Source of the DNA: Diploptera punctata
Taxonomy: Eukaryota; Arthropoda; Insecta; Blattodea; Blaberidae
Assembly: GCA_030220185.1 (NCBI GenBank)
Contig: JASPKZ010010273.1
Location: 744,001 to 808,000 of the forward strand
Reading direction: 5' to 3'
Length of the DNA stretch: 64,000 nt
Shown piece by piece: positions 1-12,400 of this stretch; the stretch's first letter is position 1, and every line of letters begins with the position of its first letter. The position numbers and the translations under genes are program-made. The notes under the pieces are model-generated. The model was given only the letters and a program-made list of their open reading frames with translations, did not search any database and was not told the origin of the DNA.

Positions 1-272
1 TATATGCTTCAGGCAAGAAAAGCTTCTTTTTACAGATGCTTTGTAGGGGGAGAGGAGCATAACCATGGAAATTCCTTAAACCATGACCGTCTGAAACTAA
101 GATTGTAGCTTTTAACTGAATGTTTAATTTATTTTGTGCCGCATATTGTACAGATTTAGTAGGATGCCTACAATTTAAAGCTTCCTTTTTATCATCTTTC
201 TGATGTGAAAAAGTATTTTCAATAAAACACACAATACATCTTAAACAAGATTCTTATTTAAACTACCACAAC
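1..272. other. No gene seen; presumed SORD intron
   Basis: AT-rich sequence with no coding exon, tRNA or repeat signature that I can recognise. Because SORD exons to the right lack the first ~33 residues, this is probably intron. I searched for a match to the SORD N-terminus and found none. Confidence 0.4.
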
Positions 273-284
273 AGTAGCCAAATA

Positions 285-466
285 TATTAATTAAATAAAA
301 TAAAACTTAGTTTTATAATTTGTTAACATGTCTGAAGAAGGTACAGTGTACCAAACAGCTGTCACTGAATTATATAATAAATATGAAAATCAAATAAAAC
401 TAAGTTTTATTTTATTTAATTAATAAATATGGATTTTCATCAAGTAAACACCAACTCAATTGATTA
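285..466 (+). mobile_element. Penelope-like snap-back element with hammerhead-like core
   Basis: The insertion is bounded by a 12 bp direct repeat AGTAGCCAAATA (273-284 and 467-478). Inside, about 31 bp at 286-316 is the reverse complement of 394-424, forming a hairpin. The loop region holds CTGAAGA (332-338), a short hairpin GGTAC-AGT-GTACC, then the palindrome ACAGCTGT (355-362). The same layout recurs in PLE copies with coding sequence elsewhere in the window, which is the basis for the assignment. No protein-coding remnant is present here. Confidence 0.65.
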
Positions 467-469
467 AGT

Positions 470-978
470 AGCCAAATAGCGTGATACAAAAGAATTTCAT
501 ACACAAAGCTTTGAATCAGATTCGTCCGTCAATAGAACACCCTTCCAGTGGCAGAGCTGCCAGTTGACATGATTCTGAGAAAATCACAGCCAGGCTTGTT
601 TGTGCTGACGTGTTAAATGAGGTGCTTTGAAGGGGATTCTAGACCTCAACCTTGCATTTCTCTGTCTATTTCAAACAGTCTGATCAGAAATTACTGCCTC
701 AGTTGCTATTCGTAAATCATTTTGCGGATCTCTGGCTGTAGATGTTCATCTGTGCAATACTGATAGGACAAGAAATCTAACCTATACCCCTGTAGTCTTC
801 TTCTTATGGCCTTGACTGGGCTGCCTCTTATATCCATGTGTGTCTCTCTATATTGCCTCCACAGCCTAAGGATGATGGAAGGACTGACATTAAGAATCCT
901 AGAGACATGACAAATGGAACGGCCATCTTCAATCAATGAAACTGCTCGTGCAACTGATGTTTTATTCAGATGTCTCAT
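470..978 (-). pseudogene. Tc1/mariner-like transposase remnant
   Basis: Read on the minus strand, 978-706 encodes an N-terminal helix-turn-helix block (SICHVSRILNVSPSIILRLW, then WRQYRET) like the paired-type DNA-binding domain of Tc1-family transposases. After a frameshift near 700 the reading continues with ATEAVISDQTV, then a block ending TDESD at about 520, which matches the region around the first catalytic aspartate of the DDE/D triad. In-frame stops and frameshifts make it a pseudogene. The C-terminal half and terminal inverted repeats were not found. Tc1-like transposases cut and paste at TA sites; this copy cannot make an enzyme. Confidence 0.7.
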
Positions 979-1257
979 TACACTATATTAGCTTCAGAGA
1001 ACACAAAATAACAATTTCCTACCACAGATTATTCTTCAAACCTGTTTTAAAAAATTACTCAAAGAGTAATTGGTTTCAGTAACTCTTGTAACTTAACTAA
1101 TGTATTCAGAAAAAAAAATTAATAAAATCCAGAAGATCTTTAATCTGGTTTTAAATAATACTTCAAATCAAAACATCTGACTCTCAAAAATTAAATTGTT
1201 TCAATATTTATTTTGTATCTCTGGTTTAAACATGTGCTCCTCTAATTTTTTTGCATA

Positions 1258-1258
<1 letters not shown>

Positions 1259-1290
<32 letters not shown>
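1259..1290. repeat. (TA)n microsatellite
   Basis: About 16 TA units, ending some 30 bp upstream of the first visible SORD exon acceptor. A second shorter TA run lies at 1581-1597, just before a SINE. Confidence 0.9.
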
Positions 1291-1295
<5 letters not shown>

Positions 1296-1322
1296 TACAG
1301 TATTATATTTTGTTTTTTACAG

Positions 1323-1487
1323 AGGTATTGCTGGAGATGGGATGTGTTGGAATCTGTGGCTCCGATGTTCATTACCTTGTCAATGGAAGAATAGGAGATT
1401 TCATTGTTAAGGCACCAATGATTATTGGTCATGAAGCAAGTGGAATTGTTAAAAAAGTCGGCAAGAATGTGAAAAATCTGAACATAG
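1323..1487 (+). CDS. SORD: SORD coding exon a (first in window)
   Basis: Acceptor TTTTTTACAG|AG and donor ATAG|GTAAAT. The exon begins in phase 1: its AG completes a Glu codon begun in the missing upstream exon. It encodes [17 protein letters not shown] through KNVKNLNIG, that is the catalytic-zinc cysteine and the GHEASG motif. Confidence 0.95.
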
Positions 1488-4400
1488 GTAAATTTTTTTT
1501 TATCACAACATGGACTTACAGGTTCAAGCTAATAAACAAGCATTTTCAAACCCTTGAAAAATATTATTTCAAAGCAATGATATATATATATATATATGTC
1601 CCGTGCCCTAGCCGAGTGGTTAAGGCAGAAAGCCTTGGCACAAAGCTACAGGACTTGTGCTGGTTCGAGTCCCCATGGGGGAAGAAATTTTCTCATGGTA
1701 TTTTGGCCAGTATGGGACCGATGCCCACCCAGCATCATGATGCATTTGGGTAGCTACGATATGTAGCGGCTCCAGGTTGAGAAAACCAGCTATAACGGCT
1801 GGGGGAGTCGACATGCTGACCACATGTCACCCCTACACTGGCTGGTGATCATCTACCTCAGTGATTGACACATGTGGATGTGAGGCCAGCAGCCGGATGG
1901 TAGGCTAAAGGCCTTCTAGGCCTGTCATGCCAGGAGAAAAAAAAATGTGTGTGTTAGCCCTTACACATTTTTAATCTAATTTTAGATTTCCTATAATTTG
2001 AAATAAATAAAAAGCCTACATAAAATTGTGGAAACTCAAACATTTATTCTCATTTTTATTTTCTTAATATTATACACTCATAATAAAAATACTGATAAAA
2101 ATGGAAAATAACAGTAATTCTATCAATAAAACTGTAATTAAAGAATTATCACATAATAAATTATTTCTGTAATTTGTTTCCAGAACTTTTTTTATAAAAC
2201 TGGTAATATATAAAAAGTAAATGAAAAATTTCTTCTTTTTAATTTATTGTGGATCTCAGATATTTCATGCCAAAACCAGTCATGTTCCATAAACTCGTAA
2301 TTTCATCTCTAGCATTTCCATGAGGTGGAAAGAATTTAATCTCTGGATGCTTATATTTCAAATAGGCCTATATGACACTGGATTATTATTTGTTTTTAGT
2401 AATGTCACCAGGTTGTCTTTATGGCATTTCTGGTATTCTTTCCTGGCATGATGGAACTGTAACCCATTTCTTAATGTTGGGTCACCTGAAAGAGGGAGTT
2501 ACATTATCCTGATGATATGATAGGTGATGAATGATAATGAAGCATCAGGAGAGTTCTTAAACTTAAACTTAATCTACACCATGGGTGACCACAGGAATAA
2601 TTAATTTCCTTTAGGAAAGAAATTCCTGTGGTCTGATTGGGAAATGTAGCTTGTACCCCATGAACTATATTCAAAAGGTCTGAGCACTAACCTATGTTGC
2701 TGGTCAACATGGAATATTTTTAAAAAATTGTATTGTGTCTTCATAACATTTCAGGAGACAGAGTAGCTATTGAACCAGGAGTGCCTTGTCGAATGTGTGA
2801 ATTCTGTAAAGGTGGCAGATACAACTTGTGTCCAGATGTTGTGTTTTGCGCAACTCCTCCAGTTCATGGAAATCTGTCCCGTTACTACGTTCACGCAGCA
2901 GACTTCTGTTATAAGTAAGTTTCACAATAATGCGACATTTCTGTCCACCTATACCTAAAATTTGTAAAACATAGATTTACTTTTTTTCTTACAATAAATA
3001 TTAAATTAACTGATTATTACCTTATGTAATTATATATTCATAAATTGGTAGGGGAGATAAGATGATGTAATACAATCATTTATAAAACAGAATGTATCGG
3101 TCGCGGTGGACTAGTGGTTATGCTCCTTGCCTCTGGTCCCGAGGGTCGCGGGTTCAAACCTGGCCGGGGTCGATGGATTTTTTAGGATGGAAAAATCCAA
3201 GGAGCAAGTCCTCCAGGAGGGACTTTAAGCCTTGGGTCCCGAGTCTGAAGATTTTCAGGCTCATAAAAGATCCTTAAGCCTGAATGAAAAGGCCTCTAAA
3301 CAAAATTTACCGAATTTTCCTGTCCTAGTACTATCTTGGTTTCGTAGATGTCAGTATGAGGTGGAACACTGACCACATACCACTCAAATGATATCTATAT
3401 AAAAACAAGTGTAAGTAAATTAGTATGGTTCAAATTCTTCCCTGTAGGGGGAGAGCACCTAAATCTCTGTTAAGGGAAAACATGGGCTTACAAGACGAGA
3501 TAAAACAGAATGTGAGAAAATTAATCTTCAGTTCTGTCCCATAATTAGAATTTTATTCTATGGTAATTCTGCCCAAGGGCAGGTCTTTCACTGCAATCAT
3601 AGCATTTTCATGCTATGCTTTGCAGCTTTACTAAGGAATTACAGGTGTGGTAGCTTGCCGTTACTTTCCACACCAGTGATGGATGATGATGATAATGGCC
3701 AGATGATTTTCGGGAATCGTTGGGCTCTAAGCTTCCTGACATTTGTTTTACAGGTGAGAAAAAAACCTCACCCAGGAGCCTGCCCCTACCGGGAATTGAA
3801 CTGGGCCCGCTGCATGACAAGGCAGCACACTACCTCGAGATCTATGAAAATGAACAGTATAAACAATAGATTAATACATCACATAAGTAATATGGAAATG
3901 TACTGTAATATAGACCAAGAAAAACTGGATAGAACACTTTTAACAAAAAGAAATTTGTGATACCACAGAAGGACTAATCTATAAAATCTGTAATAGTTAT
4001 ATTGTTATTTGAATGTATGTAATCTTAATGTTCTAATTCATTCATTATCTATATTTCATTATATTATGTTTCTCTGGGAGGAAGAGAAGGCCAGATGGCC
4101 TTATCTCAGCAAACTTTTTTTTCCCCATTCCTATTTAGAGCCACTTTAATTTATATTGTAATATTATATATTTAGAACATCAAAGTAAAATTCTTTAGAT
4201 ATTAAGTTATTAAGGTAGAATTTTTTATCACTCACCTCATATTGTTCAATATTTGAATATGCCTCATAGTGAGAATTCCTAAAATAAATTCTTTAGATGT
4301 ATTTGTCATATTTGAATTGAGGCGCTCAGAATAATAATGGCAGATCCCAACCGACAACGAATTTTGAGATAGAAGCATGGCCATGCACAACTGCCATCTA

Positions 4401-6443
4401 CCTATCAGGTGATGAAGTATCAAATGAATTGGGTTATGCTAAAGCTCTCATTTTCCACCTTTAAAATTTGTCCGTAGTGAAAAGAGCATATTCTCAGTGT
4501 AAAAATTACATATCCCAACTGTGAGTGTTTTACTTTGTCTGCTACACGTTCATGTTTCATTGTTTAAATTACAGCAGAAGTACAGTGAACAGAGAAAGAT
4601 AAAAGAAAGCTAAATACAATGACCTGATGAAATTATTGAAATATATACCACCCATCTATCATGATTTTTATAACAGTCTTCGTCATGATGGTGTTGATGA
4701 TGATGAAAAAAGTGAAGATTTGGAAATAGAGCTGGATTAAGTATTTCAAGATGTTAAATGAAGGAAAAGTCAATTTTACACCATTTTTTCTATTTTGTAT
4801 ATTTTTTGTTCTAATAAACAACACAAAATCAGGAAAACTATTAATCACAATAGTTCAAGAATTTTCACATAGACATGAAATCCCTTAATTTAAATACCCA
4901 GAAAATATAAAGTCATAATGTTAACTACATTCCACGTTTTGGAAAGAAACGGAAAATTGTATTTATCTCAAAATGAACTTTGGTTGGGATCTGTCGTTAT
5001 TATTCTAAGTGCCTCAACTGTATAACTCTACAATTCACTTACCACATTTTCGGTCTTGTGTATAAGATGCACCCAAGATATTTAATATAATTTTCTAGAA
5101 AATTGCTTGGCACTTAAAGGTTACTTTGACTGCTTGTGTATGAATCAAATGTCAGTACCTTTTCGCCAATTTTCTTGCACCCATTTTGAAAGTTCAGTCT
5201 CTAGTTCTGGCCATTTTGCACTTTTCCCATGTTCTGCATGCTTTCCTTTATGCAAATTGTACAATGTCTCCTCCTGACCTTGCCAAATTCTAATAATTCT
5301 TTCATAGATACCCTCAACTGTATGTTTTTTTTTTTCCCCATCACTAAAAACTACTGGAGATATCAAACTGAACACAAAATATCTCAACATATCAACTCAA
5401 TACTGATGAAATCTGTGTGGAACTTATATAGGAAAGCCCATTTCTAGTCAATGATGAACTATATTTGTAGTCATGTAAAGGCTATAGTCTACTTGATTGT
5501 GCCATTTAACCACATACAAAGATCCTGGAAGACAAAAGGGACTTTAAAAATAGGACTATAATCTTTACTTTTGTTATATAAGATGCACCCCATTTTAAGA
5601 CAAATGTTTACAATAAAAAAATGTTTTATATATCGGAAAATGTAATATTTACATTTCATGTGAAAGTATTGACACATTATCAATTGAGCTTTTATATTAA
5701 ATTAATGTTGGGCAGTAAACATTATGAGGTATAATCATTGAAATTCATCGGAGAACATTTTTTGACAACTCATCTCATAAATTTTGTGTTTTTCACGAAA
5801 CTACAGTTTCAAACATAATCACGTCCATCTTTAGTCACAACTCTGACTGATCACATTCTTCGGCTATTGTGACAATAGAAGAGTTAATGGCCGAAGAATT
5901 TCATCAGTTGGAGATGTGGCTAAAGATGGATGTGATTACGTTTGAAACTGCGGTTTCATGAAAAACACGAAATTTATGAGGTGAGTTGTCAAAAAATATT
6001 CTCCAATGAATTTCAATTGAGTTTTTCCTAAATCAACAGTATTAAACATTATATTTGAAGAGAAAAATTATACGCTCACACTGGGGTTTGAACCCAGCAC
6101 CTTTAACACTCTAGGCGAATGCTCTACCAACTGAGCTATCTGAGAAACTCCAAACTAAACACACATTTTTCTCTTATATATGCTGTTAATTCCTGCACAT
6201 CAAATGCTATGAAGCCGTTGCTTCTATTTTGATATGTATGAAATGAATAATATAAACATTGAATATTAAACATCCTTAGTATATAATATAAAACATTAAA
6301 TATAATACAATAGAACTGCTAAATGCCAATATTAAAAAAAAACTTATGGATAATATAACAAGTTGTATTAATGCTAGATATTTAGCGATGAGGGCATTAG
6401 AACTCTTGCACTCCACTAACTTTAGGAGTAGACTACATTTTTG

Positions 6444-6479
<36 letters not shown>

Positions 6480-9400
6480 CACTGGCACTATCGAACCCAT
6501 AGGTTCATGGCCGCGCGGACATAAGCCCTCCATACATCCCTATCCTGAGCTAATGCTTTCCAATCATTCCCTGTATAATCTACTTCCCTCAAATCATACT
6601 TAATGTTATTCTCCCACCTCATTCTTGGTCTACCAACTGGGCATTTTCCTTCTGGCTTTCCTACAAGAAGCTTCCATGCAAGTCTTTCATTCCCCATACG
6701 TGCAACATGTCCTGCCCATCGCAGTCTACGAGACTTATCTGTTCTTATTATATCTAGCTTCCTATAAAGACCATGTAGCTCATTGTTATGAAGTCTTCTC
6801 CATTCACCCATCTGTTCATCTCTCTTTGGTCTTTGGCATGGGTTCCCTGAAGTAGTCCCCGCCCGGAGAACCGAATGGGGGGACTATTTGACCTCCGGAA
6901 AATTTTACCCCAGTTGAACCCATGTCCGCATTTCTTGATGGTTGTATTTTTATGGTGAAAGATCGTCACTCTTTCGACCAAGGTACTTTTTTCGTCTGGC
7001 TTATCACCTTGGACCAGTCCGGCATGCTACTGCCGGCATAGCTCTCGGGATGATTTAAGCACCACGACAAGGTAAAGATACCATGGAGGGCTACATTTTT
7101 GTAAGCATCTTTAATTGGATGTTATGTATCAACCAGCCAAGCACCATTTTTTTTTAATTGAGATTTTGATGCCTCTGTTGCATTGGCTAATGAGGCAAGT
7201 GTGTGCAAACTTTTAGAGCCAAATCTTTAAATATGCCTTATTATTAAAGAAAAAATGTAAATACAATAAGTCTTATCAGAGACTCTGTTTTGCAACAAAC
7301 AGATATGAAACTATATCTTCATAAATGTTAATCTAAATTTTGCATCATGCAGCTAAGCACCAAATGTTCCTTCTCTTGTTGATATATAACTGTCAAACAA
7401 GGAAAATATCTAGTATTGTTAGTTTGGCACTACAATAAATAGTGAAGATTGACTTAAACTTTAAACATGTTTTTCTTGAAATTTTCATAATTGCACATAG
7501 CCAGTTGATGCATAACACGTCCAATTAATGGATTCACTTGAGTGGCATAAGATACAGATGTAATTAATTAATTATTCCAATCCTATACAGATGTGCTAAA
7601 AAATCAAAACATTAAATTACTGATTTTCATGGTAGATGAGGAACTAAATCTGGATTAGATAGTCAAATTTTCGACCTGTCTTGACATTATTTTTGCAATA
7701 CTGTTTGTAGATTAAAATAGTTAAAAAAGAAAAACTAAATTTTCTTTTGAATGGCAACCTTTCTGAATGGTAGGATTTTTCTTCTTCTTTCTCTTTCCAC
7801 TTACACCATTACAATACCTTTGGCTGCCTTAAACCATTTTTCCACTATACTCTTTGACATTCTGAATGGCAGGATAAATTTTATAAAAAATAATATTAAT
7901 TACAACAGTACTTAATTTAATGTGAATTCTGTGTTTTTCAATGAACATTTTAGTAAAGTATGGTATTCCAAAAATTCTCTTCAATTGCTCGTACATGCAA
8001 ATCTGATTTCAAGTATACTAAAATTTGCAAATTGAACATACCATTATTAAGCACGTCCACCACTGTGGTCTCGAGGTAACGTGCTTCTTTATTACACAGC
8101 GGGCCCGGGTTCAATCCCCGGTCGGGGCAGTTTTTCTGGGTGAGGTTTTTATGTGGTTTTTCCTCACCTGTAAGACAAATGTCAGGAAAACTTTAAGGCC
8201 CAAACGGTCCCCGAAATCATATGGCCATCATCATATGGCCATCATCATCATCATCATCATCCTTCACCGGTGTGGAAAGCAATGGAAAGCTACCACACCT
8301 ACAATTCCCTAGTAAAGCTGCAAGCATAGCATGAAAATGCTATGATTGCAGTGAAGGACCAGCCTTCAGGCAGAATTACTATGGATGGGTTATTAAGCAC
8401 AAATAATATCTATCAATTTCATAAATATAATTTTCAGAATAATATAAAAACAATTCTGTTGTGCACAGTTACTAGGAATCTAAAATTCATACAAAACTCT
8501 AGAAATAATAATTTATAAATGTGTTGGAAATGTAGATATAAATTTCAAAATGTTAATTCTTGCCTTTCACAAATTAAATGCTACTACTGTTAATAAATGA
8601 GTTGGAGAAAATATTTTAACATATCACCTCACAAAGTTGCGTGTCTTCACAATACCGGTTTCAAAAGTAATACTATACTTTTGAAATCGGTATCGTGAAA
8701 ACACACAACTTTGTGAGGTGAGATGTTAAAATATTTTCTCCAACTCATTTATTAATGTTAATACTTCATAGTGTTTCCTCCCACTGTAATTTTAATTGGA
8801 TACTACTGTTGTTAAGCTCATAGAAAGCAAGATTATGGACTTCATCCTTAAAACTTGCTATTTATAAGGAGATTGATTTTTCCTTGTTAAATTGTGATGA
8901 CTAGGGCAAGGCATTTAATGACCTATAAATTGGTAAAAAATGCAAAATAAAAAATGCATTTATGACCTAAAAAATACAAAAAATGACTAATAAAATAAAA
9001 AAAATTATGAATAAAAAGTTAAGAATTACCAATAAAAATACCATTTTTAGATTAAGTACTCATTTCATTACCGAATAACATAAAATTTAACTTAACATCA
9101 AAATATTAAAAGAAAAGTATTAAAAAATACATATTACAGTACCTTTTATTGCAGAAAATCCATTTCAAATACATAGTGCACTTTTACAACAATTTTGAAT
9201 TGCAGTTAAAAATCAGAATAAGGGTAGAAGCTCTAAGAAATTAAATAAAATTCCTAGAAGTGGGCAAGTTCATTATGCACATACCTTGAAAAATAGGGGT
9301 AGTAGTTAGCAAAACAACTACTTAATTCCAATAAATTATATTGACAAGGAAAAATACTGAATTATAATAAAAATCTTAAATCAAATATAAATAATGTCAC

Positions 9401-12400
9401 AGCCTTCTGGAAAAGTGTAAAAAGTGTTCAAAATGACCTAAAAATTGCCATAAAATGACCTATCCCTAACAAAGTTAAGAAAATGCAAAAAAATGCACTA
9501 ATGAATTGCTTTCATTTAATCCGTTTTTTATTGCCATACATTTTCATATATGCAAGCAATGTTTCAACCTTCATAAGAAAAAGATGCAAAATTATTAATT
9601 GCCTTGCCCTAGTGATGACTCTAGAATATATGGTGAAATTAAATGTTTCTTGCCTCTCGTCATATAAATCTTCTAAGTAGATCGCGATTTCAAGACCATA
9701 ACGGTCTCATCTTCAGTACTTTTTTGGCGACTGATGTTATGTCGATCAGAAGAAACTCTTCTTCTTCCCTCTGTTGGTGGACCGATGAACCTCTGGATTA
9801 GGTCAAAATTTGCAGTAATTTAGAAGTTCATAAAAAAATAAACTCTAGAATATGTTGGTATGCAATATATAGGGTTCCTTACATGCACAATAATTTTCTT
9901 CTAGTTTAATTTTTGTAATATGGAATTTATTTCTACGTTTCTAACAAAGAGAACTGCTTGGCTTTTTGTAAAATGTTTGCATAAAAATAATTTAAATTAA
10001 CTATATGTTCATAGATTGCCCGATCATGTATCACTGGAAGAAGGTGCACTTCTGGAACCTCTCTCTGTGGGTGTACATGCATGCAGGCGTGGTGGTGTTG
10101 GTCTGGGTAGCACTGTTCTCATTACTGGTGCTGGACCAATTGGATTAGTCACCCTTATCACGGCCAAGGCAATGGGAGCTGAAAAAATTCTTATTTCAGG
10201 TTAGAACTGAGATATTTATATAGAGATAATCATTAACCACATTCCACATATTTTGTTGTAGTTCAAATACCCAATTAGAGATATGTCCAACAAGACTCAA
10301 TTATTATAGAGTATACCATAATTTGCATTCTTATCAAGTAGTTTAAGGCATTATGCTTCAGTGTAGAACTATGGGATGCATACTGGTTCGATTTCCAAAG
10401 AGAAAATAAATTTTTTCAAGGAATTTAAAATTTAAAATAAAATTCTTTCCACCTCACCTCTTATTCTGTCTTCTAGCACGCCATAGTGTAGTGGTTAAGG
10501 CGCTGTGCTACAAGCCGGAAGGTCGAGGGCTCGAGTCCCGGTGGGGTCAGGATTTTTAAACTGATCCAAACCCTCTGGCGGCACCATGGCCCTGGGGTCG
10601 ACTTAGCCTCTAACTGAAATGAGTACCAGACGCTTGTTCTGGGGGTAAAGGCGGCCGTCACGCAGGGCTGACAACCCGGCTGACATAAAGTGCCGATTGT
10701 CCAGAAAAAGTGGGAGCCTTAACCTCCCACTACCCCAAGGGCCTCTCGAGACCTGTCGTGGGATCACTTTACTTCTAATTAGACCGTTTTCATAACCCTT
10801 CAGTATTTACATGACCAATGTTTTGTTGTCCAGGAGCACTGCTTAATACTCCATCTGTTGGTGGACCGATGAACCTCCTGAACCTTAAATGGTCCATCAA
10901 CAGATGGAGTATCAAGCAGTGCTCCTGGATGACAGAACATTGGTCGTGTAAATACTGAAGATGTAGGGTCGCATGTTTGGACGCATTAGACAGTAAAATG
11001 CCTTCTCTGCTGAGCAAGTTGTATGCTAATACGATTTTGCTTACTCAGAAATCTGTTCATGCGATAATAATTGGTTAAATTTGTAAGCTACCTGCGGAGG
11101 TAGCTTAAATGAGCAACTCAAATTAAAATCCCGAAGGGAACCGAACGGGAACCGATGGTAATCGATGTACTTTGCTGCTTTATCCAACATTTATCCAAGA
11201 TGTCGGACCTTGAAGACTTCGATCATGTTTTCGGTATACACGGAGAAGAGGAATTTGATAGAGTCTACCAAAGAATTCAACTGGAAGAACAGGAGAATCG
11301 GCATAATATTGCGTGTTGCAGACGTGTTTGTATACGGTATTATTTGCGGGATGCAAGCATAAATGCATTCCTCTATAGCAGATGAAAATAACGGAAGTGG
11401 TTTTATCGCTGAGAATTCTGGGTAATTCGTTGCCAATATTACGAAAACGTCGACTCTCATGCATTACCGATAAGTCGGCCGTTAATTCGTTCTCAGCAAT
11501 TGCTCACGGTGAATCAGCTCACTAGTGATTGGAAGTAATTTGAGTAGAGAGTAGTAATGTTCTAACATACGACCCGTAATCTCTAAGGTTACAAAACCGG
11601 TCTAATTAGAAAACAGGATATGAGGTGAGATGGAAAGAATTTTATTTCAAATTAGCAATTAAACCTCATGCTGATATTTCCTGTAATAGTTCAATTTTTA
11701 GAGGAAATTTGGCCAGTATATGAAAGTCGCTGATAACTAGAATTAGTTGCAGCTCCAAGTTGAGAAAAGATATTCGGGTGACTGGAAGACCTGACAGCTG
11801 TCTTAAATGTCACCCATATTCTAGCAGGATAATAGTTCACTTCTGCAATTGACATATGTAGATATGAGATCAGTGGCCAACTGCTCTTCTAGCCTTGTCA
11901 TGTCATAAGATTGGAGTTTTTTATACCATATTAACCAACCTAAATTTATGATTTTGTGATTTTTTAAGTGTTTTATTGTGTTTCTCTGTACAAATATTGA
12001 TTCTGTGGCATATGGATATTTCTCTGACAATAAACGTCAACAATGTAAAAAAAAAAGGGGGGGGAATTTGAAATTTATCTTGAAATATTTTAAATTAAAG
12101 ATGAAAAGAATAATTTTATATTTTATTAAAGATAATCAAATGGGAATTGATAAATTATCATAAATTTCAGATCTTATGGACCATCGTCTTGGTGTGGCAA
12201 AGGATTTGGGAGCAAATTTTGTTATGTTATCAAAGCCTGGTGAGGATGAGAAAGAAACTGTACAAAGAGTACATTCCATATTAGGAGGAGCACCTGACAT
12301 TACAATTGAGTGCAGTGGAGCAGAGCCTAGCATCAGGCTTGCTATTCTGGTAAGTTTCCTATTCTGCACTTTTATGAAGTCAAGGCATTTCCCATGGCTT

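Larger units (their letters stand above)
10430..11680 (+). mobile_element. Penelope-like palindrome interrupted by two insertions
   Basis: Left arm: 10430-10475 plus 10772-10866. Right arm: 10888-10962 plus 11579-11640. The loop is ~20 nt and the tail ACCTCATGCTGATATTTCCT is at ~11661. The arms carry the end of the endonuclease ORF ([10 protein letters not shown]). A SINE splits the left arm and a Harbinger-like element splits the right arm. I did not find a clear target duplication. Confidence 0.7.

Noticed and set aside
1..1322. Search for the missing first SORD exon(s)
   Set aside because: No open segment resembling the N-terminal region of SORD with a donor site was found on the plus strand.
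1310..1753. Long open frame continuing past SORD exon a
   Set aside because: The frame after 1487 runs through the donor GTAAAT into intron and SINE sequence. Only 1323-1487 is coding.
4622..4650. CTGATGA...GAAA at 4624 as a hammerhead core
   Set aside because: The bases between the two boxes do not form a stem and there is no stem I or III partner; chance match.
6444..6478. (TTAC)n as a plain microsatellite
   Set aside because: It is the 3' tail of the minus-strand RTE LINE, which ends in AGTA-type repeats in all three copies.
11155..11464. Four overlapping frames on both strands as a gene
   Set aside because: They fall inside an element with inverted ends and a 3 bp duplication; at most a transposon-encoded remnant.
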